In this document: piece by piece, positions 47,014 through 57,295 of the stretch
Numbering within the stretch: the first letter of the stretch is position 1
Layout of the letters: each line of letters begins with the position of its first letter
Assembly (NCBI RefSeq): GCF_003255815.1
Contig: NC_037689.1
Location: 26,949,527 to 27,013,526 of the forward strand
From: Theropithecus gelada
Taxonomy: Eukaryota; Chordata; Mammalia; Primates; Cercopithecidae
Direction: 5' to 3'
Length of the DNA: 64,000 nucleotides
Program-made: the position numbers and the translations under genes
The notes under the pieces: generated by a model
What the model saw: the letters and a program-made list of their open reading frames with translations, nothing else
Told to the model about the DNA's origin: nothing
The model's database searches: none

Positions 47014-48008
47014 TGATGCAGGACTTTTTTCGGTCACACTGCAGGCTGGAGACTTCCAGCTGACAATGCCCCTCGTGAGCCTCGCTTGAGTCCAGGCCTG
47101 CCTTAGGAGATGCCTTGAATACTCCGGCGTGGGACGCGCAGCCGCTGAGACTGCGCACTCAGCCGCCGTGGGAGGTGTGGGAGCAAGCAAGTACGGGGTC
47201 TGCGGCACTGTTCCGAATGCCAGTACGGAGGTGGGCTCCAGGTGAGTCTCCCTGAGGGGAACACGGTGGCACCTGGGCAGGGTTGCCCAGGACCTGGAAG
47301 CCCCGGAGTGCGGCGGGCGGGGAGTGTATGACAGCGTTCTAATTAGTTCTTTCAGTCCCTCTGTCTACAGCCTATGGACAGTAGTGTGTTAACAGCTCGG
47401 TCAGCCCCTTGCCCTGCTCTGGCCCATGGCTCCCGGGGCAGTTTGGTCCCGCTGCTGCTTCTGTTGTATAGGGCGGCTACCCTCCACTGGAGGAGGGCAG
47501 AGTTCCTGCCCAAGTTCAGCTGAGTCTTGAGTTTTTGTCCTGCATCTGAGAAGAATGTGGATACGCTGACAGTTGAAGAGCGAGCAACTCAGAGCATTTT
47601 ATTGAGTGAAGAATCAGCTTTTAGCGGACCACGAGACCCGAGCGTGGTCCCCCTACCTGAAGGCGGGAAAGTCCTCTCCCACCCAAAGAGGGGAGGTTTT
47701 CCCAGCGTGGCTTAGTCCAGGGCTTTTGTGGGTTCAGAATGGGGGGTATGTGCTGATTGGTCTGTGAGTATGCAAAAAAGGCAACAGTGTGAAAATCAAT
47801 TAGGGTAGGTCAGGTATAGGTGAAAAGTGGGAGTTCATCAGAGGAAAGCACACCAAATGGGAAGAGAGGTTTTCAATCTGGTCTGCGGATTCACTGACAC
47901 TCATAGCTTTGGCTTTCAGGCTTTAAACTGTCTTTGGTTTGAAGGTGGAGTTTCACCAGGGACCCTCCCTTCTCTGCCTAGAGGTTTGTCTGCCTTCTTT
48001 TACCATCA
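47014..48008 (-). mobile_element. CpG-rich ERV1-class LTR, antisense (family not assigned)
   Basis: On the reverse strand it begins TGATGGTAAAAGAAGGC, has CAATAAAATGCTCTGAG as polyadenylation signal near 47597-47612, then a long CpG-rich U5 through GAGCTGTTAACACACTAC to the end CCTGCATCA. The organisation, with an unusually long U5 containing a GAGCTGTTAACAC block, resembles LTR10-type LTRs. Positions 47090-47330 are the most CpG-dense DNA in the window. Confidence 0.6.
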
Positions 48009-48137
48009 GTTTTACCCATCCAGACATGGGTGCCTCAAATCTCTACCCTCTGTATAATTAGAAATCCAGGTAGGAGCTACATATTTCCTTGCTTCACTAG
48101 GAGAAAGATCAGTTATTTTATGAACCCTCAAAGAACC

Positions 48138-48252
48138 TGAAGGAGTATGAACAAACATAAATATATTTATATAAACATATTTAGGTTAAATGAAACCTTA
48201 CTCTTTATTAAATGTTTACATAAATATATTTATGTTTGTTCCTACTCTTTCA
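48138..48252. repeat. Long imperfect inverted repeat (hairpin)
   Basis: Arms 48138-48178 and 48212-48252 pair at 38 of 41 positions plus one G-T wobble, including a perfect 22-bp core (48149-48170 with 48220-48241). The loop is 33 bases. The core is AAACATAAATATATTTAT. It is not MADE1 and matches no MITE that I know. Confidence 0.9.
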
Positions 48253-48509
48253 AGGGAGGAGGGTGTGTAGAGGGTGGGTGAAATCTGAAGTTCTGTGAGT
48301 CTGAAAAGAAAGTACAAGGAAATCTGTAAGAGGAAATTGAATGATGGAATTAAAATGGACCTTGGGAAAATTAATAAAAAGCAGAATTTAAAAAGGGGGT
48401 TATCATTGAGGAGGTATGTGTTTATTATTTGGAATTACACACTGCTTTGTTTAACTTCAGCTTTGGTGAATACAAATAGCAACAAATTTTATATTGTCAA
48501 GTATGATAC

Positions 48510-49223
48510 TGAAGCAGGGTATTTCCCTGACCTTTACACGAGTGGAAACTGGAGTACATGGGCACTGGCAGGGGTGAATTCCACTCACTCGACCTACTGT
48601 GCTGCACCCCTCACCCACGACTTCTGAAGCCCCAGAGGAAGTTAACACTTTTAACAGTGCCCTTTTAGCTTTGCCATCCATGGATGGCTTAAGTGTTAAC
48701 AGTTCCATGGAGGGTCAGTGTGACAGCCTTTTGCACTTACACTCTTGGCACCCGAGTTCCTGTCCTGAGTCCAGGAGGAACGAGGTCGCATAGATGAATT
48801 GAAGGTGGTAAATGTGGGGATTTTATTGACAATGAAAGTGGCCCTCAGATGGAAGGGGAACTGAAAAGGGGATAGAGTGGGAAGGTAATCGTCCGCTGGG
48901 GACAGCTGGACTCCTCTCCAAAGCTACGCTGTCAAGCTGTCAGTCTGAAGTCAAGCTGTGTCTCTCCAATGTCCAAACATAGTCTCTGATGTCCAGCTGC
49001 TTCTCTTCTCCTCTCTCTGCTTGCTGAGCCTGAGATTCTTATGAGCACAGGAGTGGGGCAGGGCGAGCATGGGTGGTTTTGGAAAAGACAAGATTCGAGT
49101 GGGAAAACAAGGATGTCAGTTTTACTTTGGGTTGTGGTATTAGGCTTTTTGGCTTGAGGGTGAGGCCCTCACCGGGGACCCACCCTCTTCTGCCCAGAAT
49201 TTCTTTGCCTCCTGTCCCTATCA
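48510..49223 (-). mobile_element. LTR10/HERV-I-type solo LTR, copy 3, antisense
   Basis: The plus strand starts TGAAGCAGGGTATTTCCCTG and ends CTCCTGTCCCTATCA. Flanks ATAC (48506-48509) and ATAT (49224-49227) are a 4-bp duplication with one change. Matches the copy at 61777 in GGATGGCTTAAGTGTTAACA, GTGTGACAGCCTTTTG and CTCTGATGTCCAGCTGCTTC. Confidence 0.8.
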
Positions 49224-49844
49224 ATATTTCTTATGTAGCCAATTACTCCATCTCTTTCACATGATGTGAGCATAATAAGGCCAGTGACCAATGTGGGCAC
49301 ATTTATATATCTATCTCTATAGACATTTCAATAGGTTGTGTTCATAATGAGGCACCAACTAGAAACATCGTTGCAACATTGTACTTGCAGGAATTTGGAG
49401 ATGTCCCAAGTGGTAAACTCTATGGAAAGAGTCACACAGGTGCATAGCATATTTCTGCTCTCTGATGATCTACAGCTATTTAGACAATGTAGATAAATAT
49501 ACAGGTTCAGACATGACATGTCCTCAAGATATTTTGTTTGGTGGGAAAGTAAGTTTCAGGGCAATAACAACAATGAGTGTAACAGGGCAGAATTATGAAA
49601 ATGAGGTTGAAAGAGGACTTTTTGCTTTTCTTGCTTTAATTTCTTATCAGCAGGATATTGTTTGATATTGGTTTTAACTATAAGAGCATGCTGGGTAACT
49701 GAATTACAGTGTGAAATAGTGCCCAGGTTTTGAGAGTAGCTCTTGGGCAGCACAAGAACCAAGAACACAAGAATCATAGTTCCCCCAAAGTCAGCTGGGA
49801 TCTGCATAGTGTGTGTAAATGGCATAGCTACCTGTTAAAATACA
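49224..49844. other. Anonymous sequence
   Basis: No repeat or gene recognised. Confidence 0.4.
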
Positions 49845-50077
49845 CTGAAACCTTGACTTCGTGGTCTCAAGCAATCCTCCCACTTCAGCATCCCAAGTAG
49901 CTGGGATTATAGGTGTGCACCTCTAAGCCTGGCTAATCTTTTTTTTTTTTTTTTTTTTTGAGAAATGGGCTCTCATTATGTGGTCCAGGCTGGTCTTGAA
50001 CTCCTGAGCTCAAGCGATCCTCCCATCTCAGCCGTCCAAAGAACTTGGATTAAAAGTGTGAACCACAGTACCTGGCC
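49845..50077 (-). mobile_element. AluJ fragment, antisense
   Basis: Lacks part of the right monomer. It runs from CCTTGACTTCGTGGTCTCAA through a T23 run (about 49938-49960) to CCACAGTACCTGGCCT. Confidence 0.85.
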
Positions 50078-50141
50078 TAATTGAAGCATTAAGATCATTT
50101 ACTTTCCATTTGATTATTGGTAGTAAGATTAACATGTAACA

Positions 50142-50801
50142 TGATGTAGAAAGTTCACGTCTCCTCACAAATTCATACATCAAAGCCCTAACTCCCAATA
50201 TGATAGTGTTTGGAGATGAAGGCTTTAGGAGGTGAATAGAATTAGGTGAGGTCATGAGGGATTTATATCTTTATAAGAAAAGGAACAGACCATGAAGCAC
50301 ACTCTCTCTCTGGCTGCCAAGTGAGGACACAGCCAAAAGTGGCCATCTGCAACCCAGGAAGAGAGTCCTCACCAGAAGGTGACCATGCTGTTAACGCTGA
50401 TTATGAGCTTCCAGCCTCCAGAACTTTGAGGAAAAAAAAAAAAAAAGTTTTTTTTTGTTTTGTTTTGTTCTGTTTGTTTGTTTGTTTTTGAGGAGGGGTC
50501 TGGCTGTGTTGCCAAGGCTAGAGTGCAGTGATGTGATCTCAGCTCACTGCAACCTCCGCCTCCTGGGCTTAGGCCATTCTCCCACCTCAGTCTCCTGAGT
50601 AGCTGCGACTATAGGCACATGCCACCATGCCCAGCTAATTTTTGTATTTTTGGTAGAGATGGGGTTTCACCATGTTGCCTGGAGTGGTCTTGAACTCCTG
50701 AGTTCAAGCAATCCACCTGCCTTGGCCTCCCAAAGTGCTGGGATTACAAGTGTCACTAAATCTATAGTATTTTGTTATGGCAGCTCTAGCAGACTAAGAC
50801 A
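50142..50801 (+). mobile_element. MLT1-type LTR split by an Alu
   Basis: AAATTCATACATCAAAGCCC, TAGGTGAGGTCATGAGGG, CTTTATAAGAAAAGGAAC, CCAGCCTCCAGAACTTTGAG, then after the Alu AATCTATAGTATTTTGTTAT and CAGACTAAGACA. It lost about 30 bases at the Alu junction. Confidence 0.8.
50447..50752 (-). mobile_element. Alu, antisense, truncated at its head
   Basis: Begins with a T-rich, TTTG/TTTTG-expanded tail and ends at GGGATTACAAGTG, missing about the first 20 bases of the element. An A15 run (50432-50446) directly abuts a T9 run, so the junction can fold back on itself. Confidence 0.9.
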
Positions 50802-50829
50802 TTCATTAATGACCTTTTAAACAGAGTTT

Positions 50830-51775
50830 TTAAGAAAACACACATTCCTTTTATATCTTACTGTCTTATGTTTCATCCCTGGCGTTTTTGATTCAATTGT
50901 GTAAATCTACATTTGTAGCTGTTAAAATTATCCTGTTGCTTAAATGACTTTCTTTGACATTTCTTGTAGTACTGGTCTGTGGGTGTTTACTTTTTCAGTC
51001 TTTGTGTATTTTAAAAAGTTTTTATTTCAATTTTACTTTTGAGTGATATTTTTACTCAGTTTAGAGTTCTAGGTTATTAGTCTCTTGCATTTCTTTAAGA
51101 CTGCCTCTGAAAATTGTCTCAAGTCTTGTATTTTATATGATGAGAACATTGTGGTTATCTGTTTGCATTCCTCTGTAGACAATGAATTTTTAAGCTAACA
51201 CTTCTTAAAAATTTCTTCTTATTACTAGTTTATAGTACTTTGACTTTTAGTATGGTATGACTTGCTTTTGTGTTTAAAATTTTTTTTCTGTTTCATATTC
51301 ATTGGAACTCTATGGATCTGTGAGTTTATGAGCTTCACTAAATTTAGAATATTTTTGGCATTATTTCTTTAAATATGTTTTTTCCCACCATTTCTGATTC
51401 TAGTTATCTGTGTAATATTCTGGTTGAGGTTGTCGCACAGTTCCCTGAATCTCTGTCCTCTTTTTTATTCATCATTTTAATCTTGATGTTTTATTTGGAC
51501 AATTTCATTGGCTGAGTTTTCAATTTCACTAATCTTTTATTTTGCTGTGTCTAATATGCTATTAATCTCACCTAATATAATCTTTATCTCAGACATTGCA
51601 TCTTCTAACTCTAGAAGCCTAATTTAGTTTTTACATTTTTCTGGGCTCTTTTTATGATGTTGATAATTTTGGCCACTTTCTTCATCATGGAAATTTATAA
51701 TTGATTGCTTAATAATCTTTTCTACTAATTCTACTATCTATGTCATTTTTTGGTCTGCTTCTATTTGTTGAACTC
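50830..51775 (-). mobile_element. L1M 5'/ORF1-region fragment, antisense
   Basis: Block order on the plus strand (CATTTCTTGTAGTACTGG, TTTTGAGTGATATTTTTACT, TTATGAGCTTCACTAAAT, GGCATTATTTCTTTAAATAT, TTGGCTGAGTTTTCAATTTC, TCTAACTCTAGAAGCC) matches the reverse complement of old L1M sequence. Heavily diverged. Confidence 0.55.
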
Positions 51776-51779
51776 ATTT

Positions 51780-52090
51780 ATCTCAAAGTGATTGACTATA
51801 CATACTACTGATGTTTGATTAGGTATACCCTTTGCAAATTCTACCTTTTTGGGAAAGGGGTCATCATAAAGTGGGTTATCATAAAGGTCTTCATCCTTGT
51901 CATCTTCACATTGAGTAGGCGGAGGAGGAGGAAGGGTTGTCCTTGGGGTGGCAGAGGCAGAAGAGAAGCAGAGGGTGGAAGAGGAGGCAAGAGAGGCATA
52001 CATACTTGGGGTAAATTTTATTTTTAAAAATCTGAGTATAAGTAGGCCTATATGATTTAAATATGTGTTGATCAAGGGTCTATTGATCTG
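51780..52090 (-). mobile_element. Tigger2-type transposon fragment, antisense
   Basis: The right end GAGTATAAGTAGGCC ... GTGTTGATCAAGGGTC is the reversed Tigger2 terminus. The body encodes, on the reverse strand, a serine/proline-rich then acidic tail (PPPPPTQCEDDKDEDLYD) homologous to the frame in the 5342 copy (PPQPTQREDNEDEDLYYD). Confidence 0.75.
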
Positions 52091-52229
52091 TTTAGTAGTA
52101 GACAGAGGAAAGAACATTTCCTACACGTTATAAAGGAAAGGACATGCTTTAACTCCCAATCACTGAAAACAGAAAGACCTCCTAACAGATGGGACGCGAA
52201 CACAGAATATATTCAAGAGTATTGCTTCA

Positions 52230-52540
52230 GGCTGGGCGTGGTGGCTTACGCCTGTAATTCCAGTGTTTTTGGAGGCTGAGGTAGGAGGATCACTTGATAC
52301 CAGGGGTTCAAGACCAACCTGGGAAACATAACAAGACCCAGTCCTTACCAAAATAACAATAAAAATATCAGGCTGGGCATGATGGCGCATGCATGTAGTC
52401 TCAGCTACTTGGGAGGCTGAGGCAGAAGGATTCCTTAAGCCCAAGAGTTTGAGGCTGCCATAAGCATTGATTTATGCTACTGCAATCTAGCCTGGGCAGC
52501 AAAGACCTTGTCTCTTAAAAAAAATAAAAATAAAATAAAG
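52230..52540 (+). mobile_element. AluJ
   Basis: Diverged dimer with tail (AAAT)n. AAGAGTATTGCTTCA (52215-52229) and AAGAGTATTGTTTCA (52541-52555) form a 15-bp target duplication with one difference. Confidence 0.95.
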
Positions 52541-52724
52541 AAGAGTATTGTTTCAGTAGTTTGGCCCTAGACTAAAGGTTTTTCTGGTCTCACCCAACAG
52601 TGTTAAAAAGCAAGTTGCTATAAAATTGTCAATTTGGTGGGAATGATTTCACATGGGCATATAATACAGGAAAGATGGCATGGTTGTTTTACAATTATGA
52701 ATCTATAAAGATTGTCACTTGTAT
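52541..52724. other. Anonymous sequence
   Basis: Short unrecognised stretch between two Alus. Confidence 0.4.
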
Positions 52725-53031
52725 GTTGGGCGTGGTGGCTCACACTTGTAATCTCAGCACTTTGGGAGGCCAAGGTGCGGGGGATCACTTAAAGCCAGGA
52801 GTTTAATACCAGCCTGGCCAACATGATGAAATCCCGTCTCTACCAAAAAATACAAAAATTAGCCGAGTGTGGCGGCACATACATGTAGTCCCAGCTACTC
52901 AGGAAGCTGAGGTGGGAGAATCACTTGAACCCAGCAGGCAGAAGTTTTAGTGAGCCAAGATCAGACCACTGCACTCCAGGGTGGGCAACAGAGTGAGACC
53001 CTGTCTCAAAAAAAAAACAAAAACAAAAAAA
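52725..53031 (+). mobile_element. AluS
   Basis: Nearly complete dimer with tail of A and AAAAC units. Flanks AGATTGTCACTTGTA and AGGTTGTCAGTTGTG are the eroded target duplication. Confidence 0.93.
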
Positions 53032-53152
53032 AGGTTGTCAGTTGTGTTACTTGCAGATAAGACATGAAGCTGAATCAAAGAAAAAACACATGCAAACACA
53101 TGCAAGCATGTGCACACACTCACATACGGATATACGGATATACATATATTGT

Positions 53153-53466
53153 CAGTGCTTTCCATCCATTGCTTCCACATCCAAGAATACAATGGAGGAT
53201 CAAACATATTTGGGAAAAATAAATAAACAATAAAAAGTAACAATACAATAAAAAACATAAATTACAAAACAATGCAGTATATAGCATGGCATTTATATTT
53301 TATTGAGTATTATAAATCATCTAGAGAGGATTTAAAGTATAGGAAAGCATGCACATAGGTTATGTGCAACTAGGATGCCATTTTATATCATGGGTCCTTG
53401 AGCACCCATGAATTTTGGTATCGTTAGTCCTGGAACCAATTCCCCATAAATACCAAGGAATGACTG
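53153..53466 (+). mobile_element. MER8/Tigger5-like DNA transposon
   Basis: Starts CAGTGCTTTCCATCCATTGC and has GATCAAACATATTTGGG, ATCTAGAGAGGATTTAAAGT and GTTATGTGCAACTAGGATGC, ending CCAAGGAATGACTG. The inverted ends are eroded. It is a non-autonomous Tigger-group element. Confidence 0.7.
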
Positions 53467-53690
53467 TATAATGTATACCAGTTTATCCACTTTCTCAAAA
53501 CAACAAAGAATACAAAGTGTGGGTTTTTATTCTGACTGCTAAGACAATATGTTTATTGTTGAAAACTTGAAATATATTGGAGAAATATATATTTAATGGA
53601 AAAAATCAGAAAAAAACAGTATTCTAACACAACTTTTTCTCTGAATTGAATAAAGATCACAACTTGGGTCAATATTTTGTGAAATAATAC
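53467..53690. other. Anonymous sequence
   Basis: AT-rich, nothing recognised. Confidence 0.4.
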
Positions 53691-53828
53691 TTTTTTTCTT
53701 TTCTTTTCTTTATTTAAAAATATAAACGGTGTCTTACCATGTTGCCTAGGCTCGTCTTCAACTCCTAAGCTCAAGTGATTCCCCACCTCGGCCTCCCAAA
53801 GTGTTGGCATGAGCTGCTGCATCCAGCC
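53691..53828 (-). mobile_element. Alu monomer (FLAM-like), antisense
   Basis: Only the left-arm text is present (CATGTTGCCTAGGCTCGTCT, CACCTCGGCCTCCCAAAGTG, CTGCATCCAGCC) with a T/CTTTT tail. Confidence 0.75.
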
Positions 53829-53937
53829 AATAGTTTTGATTGAAATACGCTCATCATCTTATGTGAGGCCACAGTTTCTGATTAAATACTAAAGTAGATA
53901 TTTTGTTATTATTTTGTGTTTCTGTCTTTGAAAATAG

Positions 53938-54321
53938 TGTTATGGCTGCACTGGCTGGGGCCAGCATCGCTGGCGGTAAAAGAATTTACTAAGACAGTTG
54001 TGAATAAAGAAGGCAGATATATTCCAGAAAGCATGAAAATATGTTGCAAGAAAGCTGTCTGCAAAGAGGCAGAGGCTATAGGGAAGTTTTATAGAGTTGT
54101 GCTGGAGGGGACTTTGTGCAGAACAAGTCTGTGCCCCTGGGGCTACGTGCAGAGCAAGGCATTGGGGAGCAGGATGTTGTGCCAGCGGGTTGTCTGTGAT
54201 TGGAGTCTCTCTGTTCTCCCCAGACTTGGGCCCCCTTCCTCATTGTTGCTTACTTGTCTTACTAAAACTCCACAAACAGCATTTTAAGTTAGACTCCATG
54301 GAGGTCCATAAAACATACACA
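53938..54321 (-). mobile_element. ERV LTR, antisense (family not assigned)
   Basis: On the reverse strand it shows ACTCTATAAAACTTCCC as TATA box and CTTCTTTATTCACAACTG before the TG...CA end GCAGCCATAACA. This is a compact LTR of about 380 bp. The 123-codon and 92-codon frames lying across it follow from its GC-rich composition. Confidence 0.6.
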
Positions 54322-55247
54322 AGTAAGGAAAATAAAATGAAATTGATTCTAAAAGCGAGCAAAATTAATATTTAAACATTTATATAGAGATGGTACTTTG
54401 AATGCATTTTCAGCGGAAAATAGATAAATGTGTGTTAGAACTATTCAGAATTCAGAAAGTTTAGTTTGATTAATGTCGACTTCTTATGTCTTTTTCTTTT
54501 TATCCCTAAGGAAAGATGTATAGGCGAGCTATGTCCTTGAAAATCTCTGACATTTCATCTGTATTCTGTTAACTAAAACTTCAAGATCTGCTTCCAAAAT
54601 TTAAAACCTGTCAACAAGATTATGATTGTAGAAAATAGGAAACATTTTTCAAAATATGTTACTATGCATATGTGTGTTTTCAGTGTATTATATAGGTGGA
54701 TAACCACCTTTGAGGTGCACGTTTTAGTAAGAATATATATTTTTAAATCAACAAAAATTTAAATAAATTAGTTTAAACTCTCATAAAAAAGAAAGATTTG
54801 CCTAAAATCAAAGAGAAAAAGAAAGCTAAACTAAATTTAATTTGTCTTGTAATAAATTGTCTGCCATAAATGTTTCTTATTTTGGTCTACCTGTAAGCCT
54901 TAAAGGAAGATAAAATGTTGAATGGATTCAAATCCTTCCTGACTCAAACAGTTTAAGAGATACACTAACAGATATCCTTTAAATATGGCAATTGTAGTTG
55001 TCCTGTGGTTGCTGGCTGCATTCCAATGAAGCCAAGATTCATTGAAGGTCAAAATTAAAGCACAATTCAAGATTGAGCTTAGCGAATGGTTAGAGGTAAA
55101 TATCTTACCTTCTTGTCTGCATTTCATAAAATAACTTGGACTATCCAGACAATGTACAGAAAAAAGTAGACTTCTCAGGGCAATTTGAGTAACATATGAT
55201 GCTTCTATTTTTGGAGATTATATGTAGATTAGATAGAGATATAGATG
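54322..55247. other. Anonymous AT-rich sequence
   Basis: Nothing recognised across 0.9 kb. Confidence 0.4.
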
Positions 55248-55391
55248 TAGTCATGGGCCATGTAATGAGGTTTCAGTCAATGGTCAACTGCATATAGGAT
55301 GGTGGTCCCATGAGATTATAATGGAGCTGAAAAAGTCCCTTTGCCTAATGACATTGTAGCCATCTTAACATTGTAGTGAAACACATGAGTC

Positions 55392-55589
55392 TTGTGTTTG
55401 TGGTACAGACAAATCTATTCCTCAAGAAGAGCCACAGGTAGGTGCTCCAGGAGGTATCCAGAAGAAGGCATCATTATCATGGGAGAGGACAGCTCCATGC
55501 ATGTTATCGTCCCTGAAGACCTTCCAGTGGGACAAGATGTGGAGGTGGATAGTGATATTGATAATCCTGACCCCGTGTGTCTAGGCTAA
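55392..55589 (+). pseudogene. Transposase C-terminal remnant of the MER2-family Tigger
   Basis: The frame encodes an acidic tail with PEEGIIIMGEDSS, VPEDLPVGQDVEV and DSDIDNPDPV, which is the C-terminal part shared by MER2-group Tigger transposases. The catalytic domain is absent. The initial residues are chance sequence, so this is a relic and not a gene. Confidence 0.7.
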
Positions 55590-55829
55590 TGTGTGTGTTC
55601 GTGTCTTAGTTTTTAAAAAAGGGTTGGAAAAGAAAATATAGTAATGATAATAAAATTTAAAAATAGAAAAAGGCTTAAAGAATAAGGATATAAAGAAGGT
55701 ATTTTTGTACAGCTGCACAATGTGTTTGGGTCTTAAAGTAAGTGTTATGATGAAACTCAAAAAGGTTTTTTAAAAATTAAAAAGTTTAAAGTAAAAAATA
55801 GTTAGCGTAAACTAAGGTCAAGTTAGGGA

Positions 55830-56927
55830 AACCACCATTGCAAGCTGTAACTGTGAATTATTACAGTGACAGAGATCTGACCTAACCAACTCCATTTTGC
55901 TTCTAACCTCCAAGCTGTCCTTGTTCATTCCTGAGCATAGGCCAAACTTAGTTTACAGTTTAACTTTAAAACAAAGGCAATAACAGCCCTTTCCCGAAAC
56001 AAACCCCTTCCTGCATGGAGACTGGACTGCCTTTGTAGGATTAACAAATTAGCCACAATATTAGAAATTATGGTTTAGGAGTCATGCAGCTGGAGGCTCA
56101 AGATTCTGATACTCCCCAAATTGCTCCTGGGAATCACATTACTATTTAAAACCAAAGATCGGTGCTTGAGATATTTTGCAGACCATGTACTCAGTGAATC
56201 AGCTGGCACCACTCAGGTCAGTAAACTGGCTCATCTGATCTTGTGGTCACCAGCCAAGAACTGACTCAGTGCAAGAGGAGAGTTTTGGCTCCCTATGATT
56301 TCATCTCTAACCCAAACAATCAGCACTCCTGACTTACTGGCCCCTCACCCACCAAATTATCCTTAAAAACTCTGATCCGTGAATTCTTGGGAAGACTGAT
56401 TTGGATAATAATAAAACTCCAGTCCGCCATTGATATGGTGTGGCTCTGTGTCCCCAGCCAAATCTCATCTTGAATTGTAGTCCGAATTCTAATCCCCACG
56501 TTAGGGGAGGGACTTCATGGAAGGTGATTAGGTCATGGGGGCAGTTCCCTAATGCTGTTCTCGTGATAGTGAGTGAGTTCTCATGAGATCTGATGGTTTT
56601 ATAAGGGGCTTTTCCCCTCTGTGCTCTGCACTCTCACTCTTTCCTGCTGGCCAGTGAAGAAGGTGCCTGCTTCTCTATCCCCTTCCACCATGATTGTAAG
56701 TTTCCTGAGGCATCCCCATTCATGCAAAACTGTGAGTCAATTAAGCCTCTTTCCTTCATAAATTACCCAGTCTCAGGTCTTTCTTCATAGCAGCATGAAA
56801 ATGAACTATTACACCCATACAGCCAGCTCTGTGTGAATAACTCTTTCTCTATGCCATTCCCCTGTCTTGATAAATTGGCTCTGTCTAGTCAGTGGGCAAG
56901 GTGAACCTAATGGGCAGTTAAATCAGT
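55830..56927 (+). mobile_element. ERV1-class LTR inside the Tigger, itself split by a THE1-type LTR
   Basis: Pieces 55830-56430 and 56814-56927 join as one LTR. It begins near GAATTATTACAGTGACAGAG, with CAGAGATCTGACCTAACCAA and CCCTTTCCCGAAACAAACCC. The signal AATAATAAAACTCCAG precedes the nested LTR, and the 3' part has CAGCTCTGTGTGAATAACTC and GGTGAACCTAATGGGCAG. The left edge is approximate and the family was not assigned. Confidence 0.7.
56431..56813 (+). mobile_element. THE1/MST-type MaLR solo LTR, nested
   Basis: TGATATGGTGTGGCTCTGTG start, CAAATCTCATCTTGAATTGT, GATCTGATGGTTTTATAAGG, CTTCCACCATGATTGTAAGT and AATGAACTATTACA end. GCCAT (56426-56430) and CCCAT (56814-56818) form a 5-bp target duplication with one difference. 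Confidence 0.9.
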
Positions 56928-57295
56928 ACTGAAGAAAGAAAAAATGTATAAATTTAGTGTAGCTTAATTGTAGTGTTTGTAAAGTCTACACTAGTGTACA
57001 GGGATATCCTAGGTCTTCCCATTCACTCACCACTTATTCGTTGACTCACGCAGAGCAACTTCCAGTCCTGCAAGCTCCATTCATAGTAAGCGCCCTATAC
57101 AGGGGTACCGTTTTTCATCTTTTATGTTGAATTTTTGCTGTACCTTTTCTATGTTTAGATACACAAATACTTACCACTCTGTTACAGCCATCTACAGTAT
57201 TCAGTACGGTAACCTGCTATACACGTTTGTAATCCAGGAGCACTAGGCTAGACCCTATACACTAGGTGTGTGGTAGGCTACACCATCTAGGTTTG

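Noticed and set aside
48138..48252. MADE1 or another mariner MITE
   Set aside because: The arm sequence is AT-rich (AAACATAAATATATTTAT) and does not match the MADE1 termini.
53916..54287. 123-codon forward frame as an exon
   Set aside because: It coincides with an antisense LTR bearing a TATA box and TG/CA ends; no splice sites or domain.
55392..55589. Functional or domesticated Tigger transposase gene
   Set aside because: Only the acidic C-terminal tail is present; the catalytic and DNA-binding domains are missing and the frame is broken upstream.
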